From Geodermatophilus sp. DSM 44513 (GTDB lineage: Bacteria > Actinomycetota > Actinomycetes > Mycobacteriales > Geodermatophilaceae), in contig NZ_CP135963.1 in NCBI RefSeq assembly GCF_032460525.1, positions 930,001 to 994,000 on the forward strand: 64,000 bases of DNA, given 5' to 3'. This document shows positions 26,277-36,130 of this stretch, in pieces. The notes under the pieces were generated by a model. The model worked only from the letters and a program-made list of their open reading frames with translations, was not told where the DNA came from and did no database searches. The stretch's first letter is position 1. The number at the start of each line of letters is the position of its first letter. Position numbers and translations under genes: made by a program.

Positions 26277-27106
26277 CTAGCTCTTCGGGCGGGCCCCGGC
26301 GCGCAGGGCCCCGAGCAGGTCGTGGTTGAGCCGGGAGATGGTCTCCATCGAGATGCCCTTCGGGCAGGCCGCGGAGCACTCGCCGATGTTGGTGCACCCG
26401 CCGAAGCCCTCGCGGTCCTGCTGGGCGATCATGTTGACCACCCGGTCGTCGCGCTCGGGCTGACCCTGCGGCAGCAGGTTCAGGTGGGTCACCTTGGCGG
26501 AGGTGAACAGCATCGAGGAGGCGTTCGGGCAGGCCGCCACGCAGGCGCCGCAGCCGATGCAGGTGGCCGCGTCGAAGGCCGCGTCGGAGTCCTTCTTGGC
26601 CACCAGGATCGAGTGCGCCTCGGGGGCGGTGCCGGTCGGCGCGCTGATGTACCCGCCGGACTGGATGATCCGGTCGAGGGCCTGACGGTTGACCGACAGG
26701 TCCTTGATCACCGGGAACGCGGTCGCGCGCCACGGCTCGATGTCGATCGTGTCGCCGTCGGAGAACTTGCGCATGTGCAGCTGGCACGTGGTCGTCTGCT
26801 CCGGCCCGTGCGCCATCCCGTTGATCATCAGGCCGCAGCTGCCGCAGATGCCCTCGCGGCAGTCGTGGTCGAACACCACCGGGTCGTCACCGGCGAGGAT
26901 CAGCTTCTCGTTCAGGACGTCGAGCATCTCCAGGAAGGACATGTCCGGGGAGATGTCGCTGACCTGGTAGGTGACCATCTTGCCCTTGTGCTGCGGCCCC
27001 TTCTGCCGCCAGATCCGCAGGGTGAGGGTCATCCCGTGGTCGGCCATGGCGGGGTCGTCGTGCCCCGCGGTGCCGGACGCGAAGGTCGGGTGCTCCTGGG
27101 TGGCTG

Positions 27107-27110
<4 letters not shown>
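26277..27110 (-). CDS. sdhB: Succinate dehydrogenase / fumarate reductase iron-sulfur subunit
   Basis: 277 residues. Carries electrons from the flavoprotein to the membrane quinone site. [2Fe-2S] ligands in [11 protein letters not shown] and the later TTTCQLH; [4Fe-4S]/[3Fe-4S] ligands in [13 protein letters not shown] and [15 protein letters not shown]. This extra-long form matches the single-subunit-b (type B) complexes. GTG start overlaps the sdhA stop by four bases (GTGA); an internal [12 protein letters not shown] would be an alternative start. Last gene of sdhCAB. Confidence 0.96.
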
Positions 27111-29053
<1,943 letters not shown>

Positions 29054-29068
29054 GGCGACGGGCTCCTT

Positions 29069-29773
29069 CTAACCGACGAGACCGAAGAGGACGCTGAACG
29101 GGACGACGAGGTAGCCGCCGATCAGCACCACGGAGAACACCAGGGCGAAGAGGTTGACCGTCTTCTCCCGGCGCTTGTTGCTCTGCCCGAGCGTCTGCGT
29201 GGCACTCCAGATGCCGTGGCGCAGGTGCATGCCGAGCAGGACCAGGGCGATCACGTAGACCGCGGTGATGAACGGGTTGGAGAAGCCGGCGACCAGGCGG
29301 TCGTAGGGCGTCGTGCCGGGGCCCTCCGGGTTCGCCACGCCCATCGTGAGGTCGAGGATGTGGTAGACGATGAACAGGCCGACGATCACGCCGCCCCAGC
29401 GCATGGTCCGCGAGGAGTAGCTCTGCGCCACGGCCTTCTTGGTCACGTAACCCTGCGGCCGGGCCCGCTTGGCCTGCCGCCACAGCGAGGCGATCGCCCA
29501 GAAGTGGGCGACCACGACGGCCAGCAGGGCGAACCGGATGATGGTCAACGTCGTCTGCGCCGGGACGACGGGTTCACCGATCGTCCGGATCCACTCGGAG
29601 TACCCGTTGTAGGCCTCGCGACCGGCGAAGACCTTGAGGTTGCCGATCATGTGCGCGATCAAGTACAGGACCATGATGATGCCGGTGACCGCCACCACGG
29701 CCTTCTTGGCCACGGAGTTGGTCTTCGCGGCCTTGGGGGTCCTGCGCTGTCCCGGTTGCGTCACCGTCACCAC
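29069..29773 (-). CDS. sdhC: Succinate dehydrogenase cytochrome b subunit (single-subunit type)
   Basis: 234 residues, five TM helices (for example AVVAVTGIIMVLYLIAHMIGN, FALLAVVVAHFWAIASLW, WGGVIVGLFIVYHILDL, ITAVYVIALVLLGMHL, VVLIGGYLVVPFSVLFGL). Conserved His residues in LIAHM, VAHF, VYHIL and GMHLRHG fit two heme b groups, as in the b558 family. It anchors SdhAB and reduces quinone. There is no Shine-Dalgarno, but a -10-like TACCTT (29786-29781) ends 7 bases before the GTG at 29773, so a leaderless mRNA is likely; GTGs at 29770 and 29764 are alternatives. Confidence 0.92.
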   Translation of the reverse strand: MVTVTQPGQRRTPKAAKTNSVAKKAVVAVTGIIMVLYLIAHMIGNLKVFAGREAYNGYSEWIRTIGEPVVPAQTTLTIIRFALLAVVVAHFWAIASLWRQAKRARPQGYVTKKAVAQSYSSRTMRWGGVIVGLFIVYHILDLTMGVANPEGPGTTPYDRLVAGFSNPFITAVYVIALVLLGMHLRHGIWSATQTLGQSNKRREKTVNLFALVFSVVLIGGYLVVPFSVLFGLVG

Positions 29774-29822
29774 GAGGGCAAAGGTAGGCCCGATGGCGTG
29801 GTGTCGGCCACGCCGACACCTG
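29774..29822 (-). promoter_or_regulatory. sdhCAB promoter with inverted-repeat operator
   Basis: TACCTT (-10) at 29786-29781 on the minus strand. The perfect inverted repeat ggtgtcggc-N3-gccgacacc (29800-29820) sits where the -35 should be, so a bound regulator would block polymerase. The factor is unknown. Confidence 0.5.
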
Positions 29823-29919
29823 GTGAATCTCCTCTCGTAAGGCCCTCCTAACCCGGACGCGGTAACCTGCCGCCCCCTCAGGGTGGTTGCGGGGCGTCCC
29901 CGCAGGGGAGGAGCAGGGC

Positions 29920-30528
29920 ATGGCTGGACCCACACGAGGCTTCCTCGGCCGCCGCCGCGAGCGCGACCCGCGGCTGCCGCCCGGTCAGTACGACGCCGGC
30001 CGCGACTGGCCGGTGCTCACTGCCGAGCCGACGCCGCGGATCGCCCCCGAGACCTGGAGCATCACCGTCGACGGCCGGGTGGAGAGCCCGACCACGTGGA
30101 CCTGGGACGAGGCGCACCGGCTGCCCCGCTCGGAGTACCGCGGCGACATCCACTGCGTCACCACCTGGTCGAAGTTCGACACCTGGTTCGCCGGCGTCAG
30201 CGTCGACACCCTGCTCGAGGCCGCCCGCCCGACGGCCGACGCGCACTTCGTCATGGCGACGTCCAAGACCGGCTACACCACCAACCTGCCGCTCGAGGAC
30301 GTCACCGGCGGGAAGGCGTGGGTGGTCTGGGAGTACGACGGCGGCCCGCTGCCGGTCGAGCACGGCGGGCCGGTGCGGCTGCTCGTCCCGCACCTGTACT
30401 TCTGGAAGAGCGCCAAGTGGGTGACCCGGCTGACCCTGCTGCAGCGCGACCAGCCCGGGTTCTGGGAGCAGAACGGCTACCACGACCGGGGCGACCCCTG
30501 GCGCGAGCAGCGCTACCAGGGTGATTAA
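29920..30528 (+). CDS. Molybdopterin-dependent oxidoreductase (sulfite oxidase/YedY fold)
   Basis: 202 residues, single Mo-binding domain. The Mo-ligand Cys is C79 in DIHCVTTWSKFD; SWSITVDGRVE-like opening (TWSITVDGRVESPTTW) and TSKTGYTTNLPLEDV are family hallmarks. No Tat signal, so it is cytosolic, unlike E. coli YedY/MsrP. The FAD/NAD reductase gene follows after 54 bases and can supply electrons. ATG preceded by gaggagcagggc. The substrate is unknown; methionine sulfoxide is only one possibility. Confidence 0.88.
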   Translation: MAGPTRGFLGRRRERDPRLPPGQYDAGRDWPVLTAEPTPRIAPETWSITVDGRVESPTTWTWDEAHRLPRSEYRGDIHCVTTWSKFDTWFAGVSVDTLLEAARPTADAHFVMATSKTGYTTNLPLEDVTGGKAWVVWEYDGGPLPVEHGGPVRLLVPHLYFWKSAKWVTRLTLLQRDQPGFWEQNGYHDRGDPWREQRYQGD

Positions 30529-30582
30529 GGACCCCGTCCCCCTCACCCCTCGCAGGCTCGGGGTGAGCCTCTGGACGGGGCC
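30527..30582 (+). repeat. 56-base 3'-end stem-loop element (copy 1)
   Basis: Starts aaggaccccgtcc at the TAA of the molybdoenzyme and ends ggacggggcc directly against the ATG of the reductase, so it fills the whole intercistronic gap. It folds as a long hairpin (ggccccgtcc/ggacggggcc outer stem, ctcacccc/ggggtgag inner stem). It matches the reverse complement of 44971-45026 at 53 of 56 positions. Confidence 0.75.
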
Positions 30583-31266
30583 ATGACCGGGTGGCGGACG
30601 GCGACCGTCGCCGAGGTGCGGCGGCCGGTGCCGCGGGCGGTGGGGCTGCGGCTCGACGTCCCCGGTCGGGTGCGGCACCTGGCCGGGCAGCACTACGTCG
30701 TCCGGCTGACCGCCGAGGACGGCTACACCGCCCAGCGCTCCTACTCGGTGGCCTCCGCCCCCGGCGACCCGCTCGTGGAGCTGTTCGTCGAGCGGCTCGA
30801 CGACGGCGAGGTGTCCACCTTCCTCGCCGACGTCGTCGAGCCCGGCGACACCCTCGAGGTGCGCGGCCCGATCGGCGGCTGGTTCGTGTGGGACTGCACG
30901 CACCCGGCCCTGCTGGTCGGCGGCGGCTCCGGCGTCGTCCCGCTGGTGGCGATGCTGCGCGCGGCCCGCGAGCTCGGCCGCACCGACCTGCTGCGGATCG
31001 CGGTGTCCACCCGCACCCTCGCCGAGCTGCCCTACGCCGACGAGCTGCTCGCGGCCGGGGCGGTGGTGGCGACCACGCGGGAGGGGCACGGCGTCCGCCC
31101 GCCCGGCCGGCTGACCGCCGCCGACCTGGTGCCACTGTGGGAGCCGGGCCAGACGGCCTACGTCTGCGGGTCGGCGGGCTTCGCGGACTCGGCCGGCCGG
31201 CTGCTCGTCGAGCTCGGGTACCCGGCGACCGACGTGCGGGTGGAGACGTTCGGCGCCAGCGGCTGA
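30583..31266 (+). CDS. FAD-dependent ferredoxin/NAD(P) reductase-type oxidoreductase
   Basis: 227 residues. FAD-binding barrel with GQHYVVRLTAEDG and RSYSVASAP (R-x-Y-S), then the NAD(P)-binding domain with LVGGGSGVVPLVAML and YVCGSAGFAD, ending VETFGASG. It lacks a fused [2Fe-2S] domain. It pairs with the upstream cytosolic molybdoenzyme and most likely reduces it with NAD(P)H. The ATG has no free ribosome site because the stem-loop element abuts it, so it may rely on coupling or on unfolding of the hairpin. Confidence 0.9.
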   Translation: MTGWRTATVAEVRRPVPRAVGLRLDVPGRVRHLAGQHYVVRLTAEDGYTAQRSYSVASAPGDPLVELFVERLDDGEVSTFLADVVEPGDTLEVRGPIGGWFVWDCTHPALLVGGGSGVVPLVAMLRAARELGRTDLLRIAVSTRTLAELPYADELLAAGAVVATTREGHGVRPPGRLTAADLVPLWEPGQTAYVCGSAGFADSAGRLLVELGYPATDVRVETFGASG

Positions 31267-31297
31267 GCGGAGGCCGCCGGAGGGGCCTTTCGCGCGC

Positions 31298-32020
31298 TCA
31301 CGGCCGTTCAGGCGACGGCCTTGAGCGCAGCGGGTCGCGGCCGGCCACGGTGCCCTCGGCGGACAGCAGCGCCAGGCGGGCGAACAGCTCCTCGGCGTAC
31401 CAGCCCTCCTGCGCGGTCCGGGTGACGACGGCGGCGTGCGGGGCGCGGTCGTAGGCGAAGGAGTTCAGCGCGGCCGCGGAGTCCCAGACGCTGAAGGTGC
31501 CCTGCAGCCCGAGCGGGGCCTCCCCGATGCCGATGGCCAGCCGCAGCCCCGGGCTGTCGTGCAGGTCGGCCGACACCGGGGGGACGGCGCGCCAGAACGT
31601 CACCGCCTTGCGGGTGGCCAGCCGGGCGCGGGTGACCGCGGCGACCGGCCCGTCCCAGCGCTGCGGCCGGGGGTCGCCGAACGGCTCCTGCCGCGACCAC
31701 CGTCCCCGGGCGACCAGCGGGCGCATCCGGGCGGTCCACCGCTCCTCGGCGACCCGCCCCCAGCGGCGGACGACGTCCCCGTGCGCGAAGGCCTCGGCGG
31801 ACCGCTCGTCGTCCCACACGGCCAGCAGCGCCCACCGGCGGGGGTCGGCGTCGCGCACGGTGAACGTGCGTCCGCTGCCGGTGCCCAGGAGCTTGGCGAA
31901 CCGCAGCCCGGGGGAGCGGCGCAGCGGGCGCCGGTCGGTGGCCATGCGCAGCAGCGCGCCGGGCACCGACCGCCCCGGCACGCCCCACACGTCCAGGGTC
32001 ACCAGCGGTCCTGTGCTCAC
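31298..32020 (-). CDS. Spheroidene monooxygenase (CrtA)-like protein
   Basis: 240 residues. The pattern GRTFTVRDADPRRWALLAVWDDERSAEAF and WTARMRPLVARGRWSRQEPFG, with a second repeat of the ferredoxin-like half (LRLAIGIGEAPLGLQGTFSVWDSAAALNSFAY), is that of CrtA-type carotenoid monooxygenases (a dimeric alpha/beta-barrel, heme-dependent in CrtA). No other carotenoid gene is in the window, so its true substrate is open. GTG at 32020 with ggggagg 10 bases upstream. The FNT transporter is divergent. Confidence 0.72.
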   Translation of the reverse strand: MSTGPLVTLDVWGVPGRSVPGALLRMATDRRPLRRSPGLRFAKLLGTGSGRTFTVRDADPRRWALLAVWDDERSAEAFAHGDVVRRWGRVAEERWTARMRPLVARGRWSRQEPFGDPRPQRWDGPVAAVTRARLATRKAVTFWRAVPPVSADLHDSPGLRLAIGIGEAPLGLQGTFSVWDSAAALNSFAYDRAPHAAVVTRTAQEGWYAEELFARLALLSAEGTVAGRDPLRSRPSPERP

Positions 32021-32140
32021 CCGTCCGATCCTCCCCGCGCCGGCCCACGTGTGCCCGCGCGGCGCAGGGGTACGTGCGCGGAGGCACAGGCGCCGGTGAC
32101 CGGGGCACCCGGACGGGCGGTCCGACGGGAGGGGTCCGGC

Positions 32141-32959
32141 ATGGCGCAGTCCACGCGCGAACGGCTCGGGCACACCGACGCCCCGGTCGAGGACGAGGTC
32201 GCCGAGGCCTTCGGCCACATCGTCGACGAGGGCGCACAGCGGCTGCACCGCACCTGGCGCGAGGTGCTGGCCACGGGCCTGGCCGGCGGCCTGGAGATCG
32301 CGACGGGCGTCGTCGCACTGCTGGCCGTCTACGGTGCCACCGGCAGCCACCTGCTGGCCGGCCTGGCCTTCAGCATCGGGTTCATCGCGCTGGTGCTGGC
32401 CAAGAGCGAGCTGTTCACCGAGGGCTTCCTCGTGCCGGTCACGGCCGTGGTCGCCGGGCGGGCGAGCGTGGCCCAGCTGGGCAAGCTGTGGGCCGGCACG
32501 CTGGCGGCCAACCTCGTCGGCGGCTGGCTGGTCATGTGGCTGGTCGTGCACGCACTGCCCGACCTGGGTGCCACGGCGGTGGAGTCGGGCCGCACCTTCG
32601 TCGACGCGCCGCTGGACCTCAGAGCGGTCAGCCTGGCGCTGCTCGCCGGTGTCTTCATCACGTTGATGACCCGCATGCAGCACGGCGCGGACTCCGAGAC
32701 CGGGAAGCTGGCCGCCTCGGTGGTCGGGGGGTTCCTGCTCGCCGGGCTGGTGCTGTTCCACTCCGTGCTCGACTCCCTCATCCTCTTCGGCGCGTTCCAC
32801 CACGGGGCCCCGTACGGCTACACCGACTGGCTGGCCTGGTTCTGGTACACGACGCTGCTCAACGTCGCGGGCGGGCTGGGGACGATCACCCTGCTGCGGC
32901 TGGTCCGCAGCAAGGACCTCATCGAGCGGGAGCGGAGCGCGGCCGGCGCCGAGGACTGA
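32141..32959 (+). CDS. Formate/nitrite (FNT) family transporter
   Basis: 272 residues with six TM segments and the FNT pattern (LATGLAGGLEIATGVVALLAVYG, FSIGFIALVLAKSELFTEGFLVPV, LWAGTLAANLVGGWLVMW, HGADSETGKLAASVVGGFLLAG). FNT pentamers move formate, nitrite or hydrosulfide. LAKSELFTE here follows the YfdC-like subgroup, whose substrate is uncertain. A ~35-residue charged N-terminal extension is cytosolic. Strong ribosome site (gggagggg) before the ATG. Confidence 0.88.
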   Translation: MAQSTRERLGHTDAPVEDEVAEAFGHIVDEGAQRLHRTWREVLATGLAGGLEIATGVVALLAVYGATGSHLLAGLAFSIGFIALVLAKSELFTEGFLVPVTAVVAGRASVAQLGKLWAGTLAANLVGGWLVMWLVVHALPDLGATAVESGRTFVDAPLDLRAVSLALLAGVFITLMTRMQHGADSETGKLAASVVGGFLLAGLVLFHSVLDSLILFGAFHHGAPYGYTDWLAWFWYTTLLNVAGGLGTITLLRLVRSKDLIERERSAAGAED

Positions 32960-32986
32960 GCGGGGGCCCAGCCCGCCACGGGAGGG

Positions 32987-34126
32987 TCAGCGCGGCCCGA
33001 AGGCGACGGCCCGGACGTCCTCGAACAGTGCGGGCGGCCGGGGTGAGGCCCACATCTGGTTGGTGAGCAGCACCGCGGTGGTGCCGGTGACCGGGTCGCT
33101 CCACCAGGTGCCGCCCAGCCCGCCGTCCCAACCGAACGAGCCCGCGTGCCGGCCGCCGGGCTCGTCCGTGCGACGGACGCCGACGCCCAGCCCCCAGCCG
33201 CCGCCCTCGTCGTCGACCGGGCCGGCCTGCTCGGTGGTCATCGCCCGCACCGTCGCGGGCGACAGCACCGGGGCGCCCCCGTCGAGCAGTGCCCGCGCCA
33301 GGGCGGCGAGGTCGTCCACGGTGGACACCAGCCCGTCACCGCCGTCGGGGAAGGCCGGCGGCCGCGCCCACTGCCCGTCGGCGGCGTCGTACACCTGCCG
33401 TCCGCCGTCCTCGCCGGGCGGGGTCCAGTGCGGGCCCAGCCGGTCCCGGGCGTGGTCGGGCACGGTGAAGCCGGTGTCGGCCATCCCGAGCGGGTCCAGC
33501 ACCCGCTCGGCGAGCACCTCGGGCAGCGGGCGGCCGGCCGCCCGGGCGACGAGGACGCCGAGCACGCTCGCCCCGGTGTGGTACAGCCAGCGCTCGCCCG
33601 GCTGGTGCGCCAGCGGGACGGAGGCCACCCGGCGCAGCCACTCCTCCGGTGGCGGGGCGGCCTGCGGCGCCGGCGGGCCGGCAGGCAGGCCGGCGGCGGC
33701 CAGCGCGGTGACCGTCGGGGTGGGCCACGGTGCGGTGAAGTCGAGGCCGAGCCCCAGCCGGAACGTGAGCACGTCGCGCACGGTGACCGGCCGGCGGGCC
33801 GGCACCGTCCCGGCGGCGGCGTCGGCGGCGTCGGCGAGCACCCGCCGGCCGGCCAGCTCGGGCAGCACGGGGTTCACCGGGTCGTCGAGGCCGAGCGTCC
33901 CGTCCTCGACCAGCGTCAGCGCGGCGACCGCGACCACCGGCTTGGTGATCGACGCGATCCGGAAGACGGTGTCCGGTCGCACCGCGTCGTCCCCGCCCGG
34001 GTCGTGCACGCCGGCCGCGCCGCGGGCCACCTCGTCCCCGCGAGTCACGTGCCACGCGGCGCCGGGCACCGCCCCCGCGGCCACGTGTCCGCGCACCACC
34101 GCCTCGACGTCGGCTGCCAGTCCCAT
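32987..34126 (-). CDS. Serine hydrolase (beta-lactamase / esterase EstB class)
   Basis: 379 residues, class C-like fold. SxxK at S59-K62 (IASITKP), the second motif as YHT (LYHTGASVLG) instead of Y-x-N, and the third as HAGSFGWDGGLGG. No signal peptide, so probably a cytosolic esterase or peptidase rather than a resistance enzyme. The reading frame is open well upstream but only composition supports that. ATG at 34126. DUF1990 lies upstream on the same strand (30-base gap), so they may be co-transcribed. Confidence 0.88.
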   Translation of the reverse strand: MGLAADVEAVVRGHVAAGAVPGAAWHVTRGDEVARGAAGVHDPGGDDAVRPDTVFRIASITKPVVAVAALTLVEDGTLGLDDPVNPVLPELAGRRVLADAADAAAGTVPARRPVTVRDVLTFRLGLGLDFTAPWPTPTVTALAAAGLPAGPPAPQAAPPPEEWLRRVASVPLAHQPGERWLYHTGASVLGVLVARAAGRPLPEVLAERVLDPLGMADTGFTVPDHARDRLGPHWTPPGEDGGRQVYDAADGQWARPPAFPDGGDGLVSTVDDLAALARALLDGGAPVLSPATVRAMTTEQAGPVDDEGGGWGLGVGVRRTDEPGGRHAGSFGWDGGLGGTWWSDPVTGTTAVLLTNQMWASPRPPALFEDVRAVAFGPR

Positions 34127-34155
34127 GCCGCTCCGACTCCCGCGCGGGCCGGGAC

Positions 34156-34704
34156 TCAGCGGTCCCGCGCGGCCCGCCGGGCTGCGCCCAGGTAGCGGGC
34201 GATCGCCGCCCGCTGCACCAGCCGGCTCACCGGGCCGGCGAGCCGGGCGGCGGACGTGGCCATCCGGGAGAAGACCCGCAGGGTGAAGACGACGTCGCCG
34301 CCGGGCTCCAGCCGCACGACGAACGCCTCCTCGCCGCTCTCCGGGTGACCGGGCAGCGTGCCGTAGCCGAAGCCCCGCTCGTCGCCGGTGGTCTGCGCCC
34401 ACACCACCCGGCAGGGGATGTCGTAGCCCAGCCGGGGCAGCCCCGCGGTGAGGACGACGACGGTGCCCGGTTCGCCGGCCGGGCCGGTGGCGCGCACCCG
34501 CAGGCCCAACGAGCGCTGCAGCCGCCACCCGAGCACCGCCGCGGCGGCGCGCTCGAACGCCGCCCGGCCGGACCCGACGACCACCGAGCGCTCCAGGACC
34601 CCGTAGCCGGCCGGCAGCACCGCCTGCCGCGTGCCGCCCACCTCCGGGTAGGTGAGCGGGACGCCGGTGAGGCCGGCGGGGTCGGTCGCGCGGAAGAGGC
34701 CCAC
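34156..34704 (-). CDS. DUF1990 family protein
   Basis: 182 residues. Family pattern: TYPEVGGTR near the N-terminus, GYGVLERSVVVGSGRAAFERAAAAVLGWRLQRSLGLRV, VVWAQTTGDERGFGYGTLPGHPESGEEAFVV and VVFTLRVFSRMATSAARLAGP. Such proteins resemble the plant UPF0548 group; biochemical function is not known. Divergent from the HipA-like kinase gene (35-base gap), so their promoters overlap. Confidence 0.85.
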   Translation of the reverse strand: MGLFRATDPAGLTGVPLTYPEVGGTRQAVLPAGYGVLERSVVVGSGRAAFERAAAAVLGWRLQRSLGLRVRATGPAGEPGTVVVLTAGLPRLGYDIPCRVVWAQTTGDERGFGYGTLPGHPESGEEAFVVRLEPGGDVVFTLRVFSRMATSAARLAGPVSRLVQRAAIARYLGAARRAARDR

Positions 34705-34739
34705 GGCCCGAGTGTGCCCGCCGGTAGGTTGGGCGCACT

Positions 34740-35594
34740 GTGCTGCCCGCCGTCACCGCCACCCGCTACGTCACCCCGCTGCGCGAGGGCGGCTCGCTGC
34801 CCGGGCTCATGGAGGCCGACGACCTGGGCACTTACGTGGTCAAGTGGCGCGCGGCCGGGCAGGGCGTGCGGGTGCTCGTGGCCGAGGTGGTCTGCGGGGA
34901 GCTCGCCCGCGCCCTGTCGCTGCCGGTGCCGGCCCTGGTCACCGTGGACGTCGCCCCGGAGCTGGCGGTGGGGGAGCCCGACGTCGAGGTGCAGGAGCTG
35001 CTTCAGCGCTCGGCCGGCGTCAACCTCGGGCTGGACTACCTGCCCGGGGCGCTGGACTTCGAGGCGGGGGCCGACGGCGTCGACCCCGAGCTGGCCGGCC
35101 GGGTGCTGTGGTTCGACGCGCTGGTGGGCAACGTGGACCGCTCGTGGCGCAACCCCAACATGCTGTTCTGGCACGGCCGGCTGCAGCTGATCGACCACGG
35201 GGCGGCCCTGACCTTCCACCACTCCTGGCCCGGCGCCGCGGCGGCCGTCGCGCGCCCCTACGACGCCGCCCAGCACGCGCTGGTCGACTGCGCACCCGAC
35301 GTCCGGGCCGCCGACGCCGCCCTCGCCCCGCAGGTCACCCGGCCGCTGCTGGACCGGGTGCTGGCGCTCGTGCCCGACGTCTGGCTCGAGGGGCCGTCGC
35401 CGGACGACCCGCCCACGGCGGTGCGAGCCCGGTACGTCGACCAGCTGCTGGCCCGGCTGGCCGCCCGGGACACGTGGCTGCCGCCGCTGGTGGCCGCCGC
35501 CGCCGCGGGCGGGTCGCGCCGCCGTGCGCCGCGCGGGGAGAACCGTCCGTCCTGGCTGGGCCCGCCGCCGCCGGAGGGGGTGTCCCAGCGGTGA
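34740..35594 (+). CDS. HipA-like kinase family protein
   Basis: 284 residues. HipA/PI4K-like kinase fold: ADDLGTYVVKWRAAGQG with the ATP-binding Lys, the catalytic loop ALVGNVDRSWRNPNML, and metal-binding LIDHGAALTFHH. Unlike true HipA it lacks the N-terminal domain and has no HipB neighbour. The next gene, 28 bases on, is a DUF3037 protein, a pairing that recurs in actinobacteria and others. GTG start. The C-terminal ~25 residues are a Pro/Arg-rich tail. Whether it acts as toxin or housekeeping kinase is unknown. Confidence 0.85.
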   Translation: MLPAVTATRYVTPLREGGSLPGLMEADDLGTYVVKWRAAGQGVRVLVAEVVCGELARALSLPVPALVTVDVAPELAVGEPDVEVQELLQRSAGVNLGLDYLPGALDFEAGADGVDPELAGRVLWFDALVGNVDRSWRNPNMLFWHGRLQLIDHGAALTFHHSWPGAAAAVARPYDAAQHALVDCAPDVRAADAALAPQVTRPLLDRVLALVPDVWLEGPSPDDPPTAVRARYVDQLLARLAARDTWLPPLVAAAAAGGSRRRAPRGENRPSWLGPPPPEGVSQR

Positions 35595-35622
35595 GGGACG
35601 AACCGCTGCGGAAGGCGGAGCG

Positions 35623-36018
35623 GTGAGCCGGGACACCTTCGAGTACGCCGTCCTGCGGGTCGTCCCGCGGGTGGAGCGCGGGGAGTCGCTCAACGCCGGC
35701 GTCCTCGTCTACTGCCGGCAGCGGGACTACCTCGGCTCCCGGGTGCACCTGGACACCGACCGGCTGCGCGCGCTGGACCCGACCGCCGACCCGGCTGCCG
35801 TCGGTCGGGCGCTGCAGGCCGCCGCCGACGTCTGCGCCGCCGACCCGGCCGCCGGTGCCGCCGGCCGGGAGGCGCTGGGCTCCCGGTTCCGCTGGCTGAC
35901 CGCTCCGCGCAGCACCGTCGTCCAGGCCGGGCCGGTGCACACCGGGCTCACCGCCGACCCGGACGCCGAGGCCGACCGCCTCCTGCGGTTGCTGGTGCTG
36001 CCCGTGGGCGGGGCATGA
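35623..36018 (+). CDS. DUF3037 family protein
   Basis: 131 residues, opening FEYAVLRVVPRVERGESLNAGVLVYCRQRDYL and ending RLLRLLVLPV, both DUF3037 hallmarks. No catalytic motif is visible. It follows the HipA-like kinase with a ggaaggcggag ribosome site before the GTG, so it is likely co-translated and could be the kinase's partner, inhibitor or substrate. This is inference from adjacency. Confidence 0.85.
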   Translation: MSRDTFEYAVLRVVPRVERGESLNAGVLVYCRQRDYLGSRVHLDTDRLRALDPTADPAAVGRALQAAADVCAADPAAGAAGREALGSRFRWLTAPRSTVVQAGPVHTGLTADPDAEADRLLRLLVLPVGGA

Positions 36019-36050
36019 CCCGAGTCACAGGGGGCACACAGGTCACAGGA

Positions 36051-36096
36051 GTTTCACCTCCCGTCCACCTGATCACGGCGGGCCCCTGCCTAGCGT
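36051..36096 (+). promoter_or_regulatory. Candidate PHO box and -10 for phoX
   Basis: Two 11-base direct repeats, ttcacctcccg (36053-36063) then tccacctgatc (36064-36074), fit the actinobacterial PhoP target (GTTCACC-type repeats with 11-base period). tagcgt at 36091-36096 fits a -10. It sits just upstream of a phosphatase gene, which is the expected regulon. Confidence 0.45.
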
Positions 36097-36130
36097 GCCG
36101 GAGGCCCTGTCACCCGTTCTGAGGACCCTG

